This document shows positions 58,401 through 64,000 of a DNA stretch of 64,000 bases, piece by piece. A program made the translations under genes and the position numbers. Every line of letters begins with the position of its first letter. Position 1 is the first letter of the stretch. Source of the stretch: Bilabrum cf. latius (lineage: Eukaryota; Bigyra: Bicosoecida; Bigyra; Bicosoecida). A model generated the notes under the pieces. It made no database searches and had not been told where the DNA came from. It saw only the letters and a list, made by a program, of their open reading frames with translations. The DNA lies in the NCBI GenBank assembly GCA_965178125.1, contig OZ237754.1, positions 744,001 through 808,000 of the forward strand, read 5' to 3'.

Positions 58401-61400
58401 CCAGGGCCCGCGTCGGCCACGGTCCCGCGGGCCGCGGCGCCGTCAGCGGAACCTCTAGGCGGCCGGAAGGGCGCCGCGAGGACCATCTCGGAGACGTCCA
58501 TGACGGCGGCCGTCAGCCCCGGGACGCCCTCCTCCTCGGCGCTGTTCCCCAGGGAACAAGAGCTCCCGTCCGCGGCAGCGGCAGAGGCAGCAGGAGGCAT
58601 TGCCTGCCTCAGGGCCTAGAGACCAGAGGACACCGCGCCGGTGCTGCGCAGGAGCCCCCGCCCGCCGTCCCGGGCTACGGAACCGGCGGCGCCGCGCAGA
58701 CCCAGTGCCTGCAGCACGGCGGCCGCCTCCGGGCCTCCAGCAGTGCCTCCGTCCTCCCCTTCCTCCTCCTCCATGCCTCCAGCACCGCCCTGTCCCGCGT
58801 CCATGCCCGTGCCTATGTCCATGTCCATGCCCATGCCCTGCCCCATGCCAGTGCCCCTGGCCCTGGCCGCCGATACCCTGGCCCTGCCCTCCGCGAGGTC
58901 CTTCTGCAGCCCGCCCACGAAGGCGCGCAGGACCCTCTGGAGAGCGTCGGTCGTCATCGAGCGGCTGCGGCCGCCCGGGGCGGATGCGGCCGGCACCTGC
59001 AAGGGCTCGAGCTTCAGAGCCGCGGGCAGGCTACAGAGCGTGCCGGTGTCAGAGTCGGACCGAGCAGGGGCCACCGCTGCCAGGAGGAGAGCGGCGGGGA
59101 GCGGCAGCCGCTGGGGAACAGCGCCCGCCACCAGAACCAGGGAGTGGCGGTCCTCTTGTTCCCTAGATGGTAGGGCCCTTGCCACGTCACCGGTCCCGAA
59201 CACCAGACCTAGGAAAGGGAGGGCCGCCGCTGGGGAACACACGAGGGGTCCGGTGGCTCTCGGCAGGCGAGCGTGTTCCATGACCTGGTGGGACTGGGAG
59301 GATGCCGCGCGGATCACACCGACCCCGCCGCTGATTTGCCCAAGAGCGGCGACTCCTCCAGAGGCACTGCCCCCTTCCATTGCGAAGGCTGTGGGCATAG
59401 CGGAACTGCGGCGCCGCATGAGCACCAGCGGGTTGAGCTGGGGGGCCGCTCGGCCACTGCCCGCGCCACTCGCGGGGCCCATCTCCGCCGAGTCAGCCGC
59501 GGCCGCGCTCGTCACACCGATGCCGACGGCCTGCACGCCACGAACCGACGGCAGTAGCAGCACCCCACTGAGGATCCGGCCCCTGGCCAGCTCCTTCCCA
59601 CTCGTCACACCAACGTCGAGTCCCGCGATCCCGACCACGGGGCCCACCCTGCCCGCCGCCCCGCGAGCCGGCAGCAGCGGCAGCACCTCGCGGGCGGCCG
59701 GGCCGGTCAACCTGAGCGCCGCCACGTCCGGGATAGAGCGCAGGCCGTCCTGTCGTGGAGAGTGTAGGTCGATTTGTGTTCCGTTTCTCTTCCACCCGGC
59801 CGCGGCCACCCACGCCTCCTCGACCCACCCGCTCCTGACCCTGTCCAGCGGGGGCGCCTGCCCCCCCACGGCGCTATTGGCGTCCTGCGCCCCAAAGGCC
59901 AGCACCCCGACCGACGCCTCCTGGGTGCATCGCACTGCAAGAAGGGGCCAGTGCCGCGTGAGGGAGTGATCCCCCAGCATCGGCGGGGGACTCTGGGACG
60001 CCATCTCGGTGGCTGGGAGCGACGCGGGGCGGGGCAAGGCCCAGGGGCCGTCGTCGTGCGCGTCTTCGCCTCCGCTCGGCTGGTGCTGCTGGTGCGCGCT
60101 GGAATGCGACGCCTGGGTTCGTGTTCCCTGGCCTTCTCGGAGGATGGCAGGGGCCCCGGCGGTCCGCAGTGTGACGAGTGGGGAGCACCCGATGAGGGCT
60201 AGAAGGGGCACTGCGGGGGAGTAGGAGGACGAGGACGAGGCTGTACCTTGTTCCCTGGGCCCTTGTTCCCTACGTGATGAGGAGGACGAGGACGAGGAGG
60301 AGGAGGTGGGTGCCTCCTCGCCAATGCCCGTGCCCGAGCTGCTACCGCCAGCACTGTCACGCCCGGCCCTCAGGGGCGGCTGCCTGCTGGGTGCGGCGGG
60401 GGAGAACAGGTTCACCGCCGATCCGATCAGCGAGCCCAGGAAACCGGAACTTTCGGTGGGCTGGTCGTCGCGGGGCGGCGTGCCTGGCTCTTCTGGCGAG
60501 TCACCACCGCCCGCTGTGACGTCATCACCCGCTGTGACGTCATCGCCAGGCTCCTACGACTCTCCACCAGATGTCCCGTCCGATATCTAGGCCCTCGCAT
60601 GCCGCTCAAGCCAGTCCGCTGGAGATGCCCCGGGCAGCACCAAAGAAGCCGCGGCGTGCAGCGCCCCCGGCCCGGGCAGCCTGAATCGAGTGAGCGAATA
60701 CACGGGGGACTCGGAATCGGGCGCAGCACCATGCAGTGCACCGTCCAGTGAGCTGCCAGCGTGGTACGCCGCGACGCACAGCTCCATGCCGAGCCCAGCT
60801 GCCGACGAACCGTCCGAGCCGGAGCCCGAGCCACTTGTGGTGGACTCCACGTCCGACAGGACGAGGACACCTCCAGCAGCGGCGCCGCGCATCTTGCGAA
60901 ACCGCATGCGCGGCATGTGACTACCCGACTGCATCGATCCGATCCCCAGGAGCGGCACCGTCTCGGCGTTGTTCCCCGGCCCTGCCGCCGCGGCTGCCGC
61001 CACCACCACCAGGGGAGAGTGCGCCACCTCCGCAGCGCTTCCGCTGCTTCCGCTGGTGGTGACCCGGGGCCGAGGCAGGCCACCGCGCGCAGTCCGCAGC
61101 GCCGCTCTCAGTGCCGGCTCAAGGGGGGCGACCCACGCCAGGCACGGGGGTACAGCGTCTGCCTGTGCCGAGGTGTCGTCGTCCTGGACCAGTGGCATGG
61201 GCGTCAGCACGTAGCAGCAGGACACGGAGTCAGTTATGACCACCACTTGGGCGCACACCATGGTCACCGACCCACTCGTCACATCGTGGTCTCCAAGGGC
61301 CTTCCCATTGCCAGAATCATCAGCGGCAGCAGCATCAGCTACCCCAGCCCCCGCACCCGCCCCAGCCCCAGCCCCCACCGCTGAGGTCAGTGGCACGCAG

Positions 61401-62884
61401 GCGGCAGGGACCTAGACTCTCGCGAGGCCGATCCTGGTCGCATCCACCACCCCCCCAAGACCCCCCCGGCCCCCGTCTCTTCTGCCGGGCTGCCCGGCCC
61501 CCGCCAGGCAAGCAGCAGCAAGGGCGCCCATGGGGTCGCTGCCCGCATCGAGCACGGCGGAATCAGATCCAAAGCCAGAACCAGAAATGCCTGCACCAAA
61601 ACCGGCACCGGCGCCGGCGCCTGAACCTGTTGCATCTACTGCGCTGCTGTTACCTCCGCTGCTGCCTCCGCTGCTGTTGCCTCCGCTGCTGCCGATAGGA
61701 GACTCAACCAGGGAAGCCTCAGGCCACTGCCGGGCAGACACGTGCACCGCCGCGCCCCTGCCTTTGCCCGCCCACTCGATCTCTTTCTCCAGCAGCGCCT
61801 CGCCCAGTCGGCTTGCGCCCCCGCTTGTTCCCTCGAGTGACACCGCTCGGGACGCCTCCATGGCGCCCTCATTCCATGCCGCCCGAGCCGCGGCATCGAG
61901 CACCTCGGCCTAGCTGCCCATACCAGTTGTTCCCTGGGATCCAGCGCTGGAGCTGCGGAGGGCCGCGAGACAGGTCCCCGCGTCTGCCTTGGAGGCAAGC
62001 AGGGGTGGCAAAAGGCGCACCGCCGTCCTGGCCCTGGCCAAACTGGCGGGGCCCGCCAGCCCCGCGATCCCCGGAGCGGACACACGGCCCGATAGACGGA
62101 CCGTCTGGCTGTGCGCCGGCCTGCGCATTACCCTGGTGTTGACCTGGAGGACTGTTCCCCGGGTGCCCGCGAGGAGCCACGCGTCCACGCACCCGGACCC
62201 GGCCACGGCCTGGGCGGCGGCGCGCGCCGGGCTCGGCTGCTGCTGCGGGGACCGTGTGACGAGTGCGAGCTGGTCCGGAGGCGGCTGGGGGCACTTGCCC
62301 GCCTGCAGGGCGGTCACAGCTTCCCACGGCAGCAGCGGAGCCTCCCCCGGGCTCGCAACCCAGTGGGGAGCCCTGCAGGTTGCAACCGGCACGTCCACGG
62401 TGCGGCCCGGCCGCGCGACCGAAGGGATGGTCAGTGTGGTCGCGATCCGATCCGCGGTGCACCACGCCGCGAGCCGGCCCTCCACAGAGGCGGCCATGAC
62501 CACGAGGCACGGCTGCAGCTGGGCGGGGCCCCTTGTTCCCTAGGGGAGCACCTGCGGAACTACCGCTGCACTAACGGCCACTGTGCGCGGCGCCAATCGG
62601 AACCCGTCGTTGTCTGCTGGATCGACTTCGGGGGCAAGCTGGCAGCCCTTGGCAGTGGCCGAGGCAGGCCCCAGCCCCAGCATGAGCACCTTCGGCTGGG
62701 GGGCGGACTGCTGCGCCTCGGGTCCTGCAGAAGGCGGCGGCATGTCTGTGTCTCGGTGGTGTGACGAGTGCGGCGGCTGCCACAGCATGAGGAGCGTGCC
62801 GGCCGAGGCCCACCGCCAGCGGGCGGGGGGGCACGGGGTGTGAGCGATGCCGGGAGTGTCCGCCCGGCCGACGCACACATCAAC
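55424..62884 (-). CDS. NUP133: Probable Nup133-type nucleoporin, giant form
   Basis: Open frame of about 2,487 codons ending in TAA 55424, through ten TAG (56510, 57293, 57416, 57554, 58616, 60554, 60587, 61412, 61910, 62540) with no TAA or TGA; all gaps were checked. The N-terminal part looks like the Nup133 beta-propeller: RWRWASAGTLLMLW, MAASVEGRLAAWCT, AWLLAGTRGTVLQV. The C-terminal part has the alpha-helical signature LLEAKSAQHARVLLCLRALG, then SQRGREALCAQGEALALARC and VAPDELAVGHAHELG, matching the helices where Nup133 binds Nup107. Gly/Ser/Ala insertions separate these parts (human Nup133 1,156 residues). The first ATG is at 62884, right after a CGCAG acceptor-like site, so a 5' exon is expected (see 63105-63405). 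Nup133 is a Y-complex scaffold of the nuclear pore. Identity rests on pattern recognition and is less sure than the frame. Confidence 0.7.
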
Positions 62885-63104
62885 ATCTGCGACGAGGACG
62901 ATGCGGCGCGATTAAAGTGCGTGAAAAATGTCGGTCAGTGCGAGGAGGTGGCACTGCCAGTGTCGTCGCGGGGAATCGCGTAAAAAAGTAGGTGCGCAGC
63001 AGCAATCTACGCCGAATCGCTGGGGCGGAGCTCGTTCATGGTCATCTGCACCTAAACCAAGTTCAACACGAGTTAGTGCATAGGTGCTTGTATTGCTCTC
63101 TTAC

Positions 63105-63405
63105 GTTCTCTGGTTGCCACACGCAGCATGTGCTCCACGAGCAAGGGGTATCCGCGGTCCGTGCCATCCTCTAGTTGCAAAATAGTATCAGGGCCGGCTT
63201 CAGCCAAGCTCGACCCATTTTCAAGTCCCACCCTCTGCACCGAGCGGATAAACCCAGTTCCGCCTTGTGTCTTGTTTCGCTTAGCGGCACGTTCGTCCCC
63301 GCCTGGGGTACCGGCGGCCCGCTTACTCCCAATTACTGCGACTCCACCGCCGGGAGTCTTGGGCAGTTTATGAATACTTCCACCTGGAGCGGATATTTCA
63401 TCCAT
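63105..63405 (-). CDS. Likely 5' exon of the Nup133-like gene
   Basis: Frame from ATG 63405 with a Lys/Arg-rich, Pro/Gly-rich N-terminus and then RGYPLLVEHMLRVATRE, resembling the Nup133 segment that precedes the propeller (YPLLV-x-x-x-L). A GTAAGAG donor follows at 63104. Joining this donor (phase 1) directly to the phase-0 acceptor before 62884 does not keep frame, so either a weaker donor or a small intervening exon near 63040 is used. Left separate for that reason. Confidence 0.5.
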
Positions 63406-63686
63406 GTCACAGTCCTCTTAGTGGGCTTGGCTGGCAATGTCTTCAAAGATAGCTCGCGTTGCGTGAAAACTCCAAAGCAATACTCAGAAGAGCGGTAGCG
63501 ACAACCGAGCAAACAATTGTATGCACGGGATTAAGATGTGCTGCGAGGGTCAATCCAGCCCTAGTTGCCGTTTACGCCGCACTCTGCTTTTTTACTAGGG
63601 TGAAGGTTCGTCAATCCGGATGGCTCGTCAAGTCGGAATGGGCATTCAAACTGCAATTCGCGTGTAGCTCGCCGAATTTTCGCTAA
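63406..63686. other. Intergenic before right edge
   Basis: Upstream of the putative Nup133 start; AT-richer, no supported coding sequence. Confidence 0.3.
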
Positions 63687-64000
63687 GTGAGAACAGTAAT
63701 CACTCAGCAAAAAGTTCTTGAAACATTTAAACAAAAGGCTCGATGTGAGTGTATTGCAGATATCGTAAACGCGCGTGCGAGGTGGCGATGGAACCCCAAG
63801 TGGTTCCCAAGCGACGCCCAAAAAAGCGCCAAATTCGAGCTTTTTATCCTGGTTTTGAGCCAGATGAATAGTCAATAGGATGCTCTATCCCATCTGAAAG
63901 CACGGGGTCTGGACATTCCATCTTCGACTGCCTCTGACTGGGTGAAGAAGGCAGCATCCGGACAAACGGTCGGTGCGAGAGGCGGTTCAAATCCGACATT
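63687..64000 (+). CDS. Partial ORF with transposase-like helix-turn-helix
   Basis: Open to the window edge if TAG 63876 is sense. In-frame ATG at 63864 begins MNSQ-TAG-DALSHLKARGLD and continues IPSSTASDWVKKAASGQTVG. This has the spacing of the helix-turn-helix at the N-terminus of many DDE transposases (short helix, turn, STxSDWVKK recognition helix). A competing frame (MEPQVVPKRRPKKRQ, ATG about 63791) ends at TGA. The rest of the gene lies outside the window. DNA here is AT-richer than the genes, consistent with an acquired element, but the call is tentative. Confidence 0.35.

Noticed and set aside
60520-60545. Paired TGACGTCA sites as cAMP-response-type promoter elements
   Set aside because: They lie deep within the Nup133-like coding sequence as a short coding repeat (GDDVTA), so a promoter role is unsupported.
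1-64000. Reading the TAG-broken frames as pseudogenes or assembly errors
   Set aside because: Only TAG recurs; TAA, TGA and frameshifts are absent over the same many kilobases, and catalytic motifs are intact.
1-64000. TAG = Leu (another known reassignment)
   Set aside because: The FKBP, COMMD4 and repeat-module positions favour a polar residue, and several TAGs lie within CAG runs.
63970-64000. tRNA T-arm (GGTTCAAATCC) at the right edge
   Set aside because: The flanking bases do not form a proper five-pair T stem and no other tRNA arm is visible in the window.

Overview
This is nuclear DNA from a GC-rich, gene-dense eukaryotic microbe, probably a free-living protist. The evidence is GT-AG introns, eukaryote-only genes (PIG-A, FAN1, COMMD4, METTL13, a PP2C phosphatase, CMSS1, a probable Nup133) and a typical eukaryotic secreted acid phosphatase. 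I cannot place the lineage.

The central observation is the genetic code. Read with the standard code, most genes break into pieces that end in TAG and resume in the same frame. Read with TAG as sense, they fuse into long uninterrupted genes whose conserved domains become whole. I count roughly 80 in-frame TAG codons in about a dozen genes. All 14 gene ends I can assign use TGA (11) or TAA (3), never TAG. An FKBP domain, a COMMD4 N-terminus, a tandem-module alignment and CAG-rich glutamine tracts all point to TAG = Gln (the assignment of NCBI table 15). All protein descriptions below assume this.

Layout. 1-7146 (-): a >2,380-residue protein with at least eight copies of one short module, running off the left edge. 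7.6-8.8 kb (-): PP2C phosphatase. 9,986-21,568 (+): one 3,860-residue open frame, tentatively related to TRAPPII subunit TRAPPC10/Trs130. 21.7-23.3 kb (+): CMSS1. 23.6-26.5 kb (-): PIG-A, divergent from METTL13 (26.6-29.4 kb, +). 29.6-30.3 kb (-): Cys-rich membrane protein. 30.7-32.2 kb (-): COMMD4 in four exons. 32.4-36.1 kb (+): unknown 1,222-residue protein. 36.2-38.3 kb (+): five-exon secreted protein of an uncharacterised family. 38.4-46.4 kb (-): a 2,665-residue FAN1 nuclease. 46.8-48.65 kb (+): an IQ-WW-SAM-FKBP fusion. 48.8-52.8 kb: poorly coding, less GC-rich, ending in a 51-bp minisatellite. 52.8-55.3 kb (+): purple acid phosphatase. 55.4-63.4 kb (-): a probable Nup133. 63.7-64 kb: an open frame with a transposase-like helix-turn-helix.

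Two gene styles coexist. Short, conserved, intron-containing genes (PP2C, the secreted protein) carry no TAG codons. Giant genes without visible introns carry conserved domains separated by hundreds of low-complexity residues, and TAG is frequent in them. Superimposed on everything are short dispersed DNA words, GTGTGACGAGTG, (A/G)GGGAACA and the palindrome TCCACCGGTGGA. They recur far above chance on both strands and, for the first two, in all reading frames, so they look like DNA-level signals rather than protein motifs. The genes are housekeeping (DNA interstrand-crosslink repair, GPI anchors, ribosome biogenesis, trafficking, nuclear pore) and do not form one pathway.
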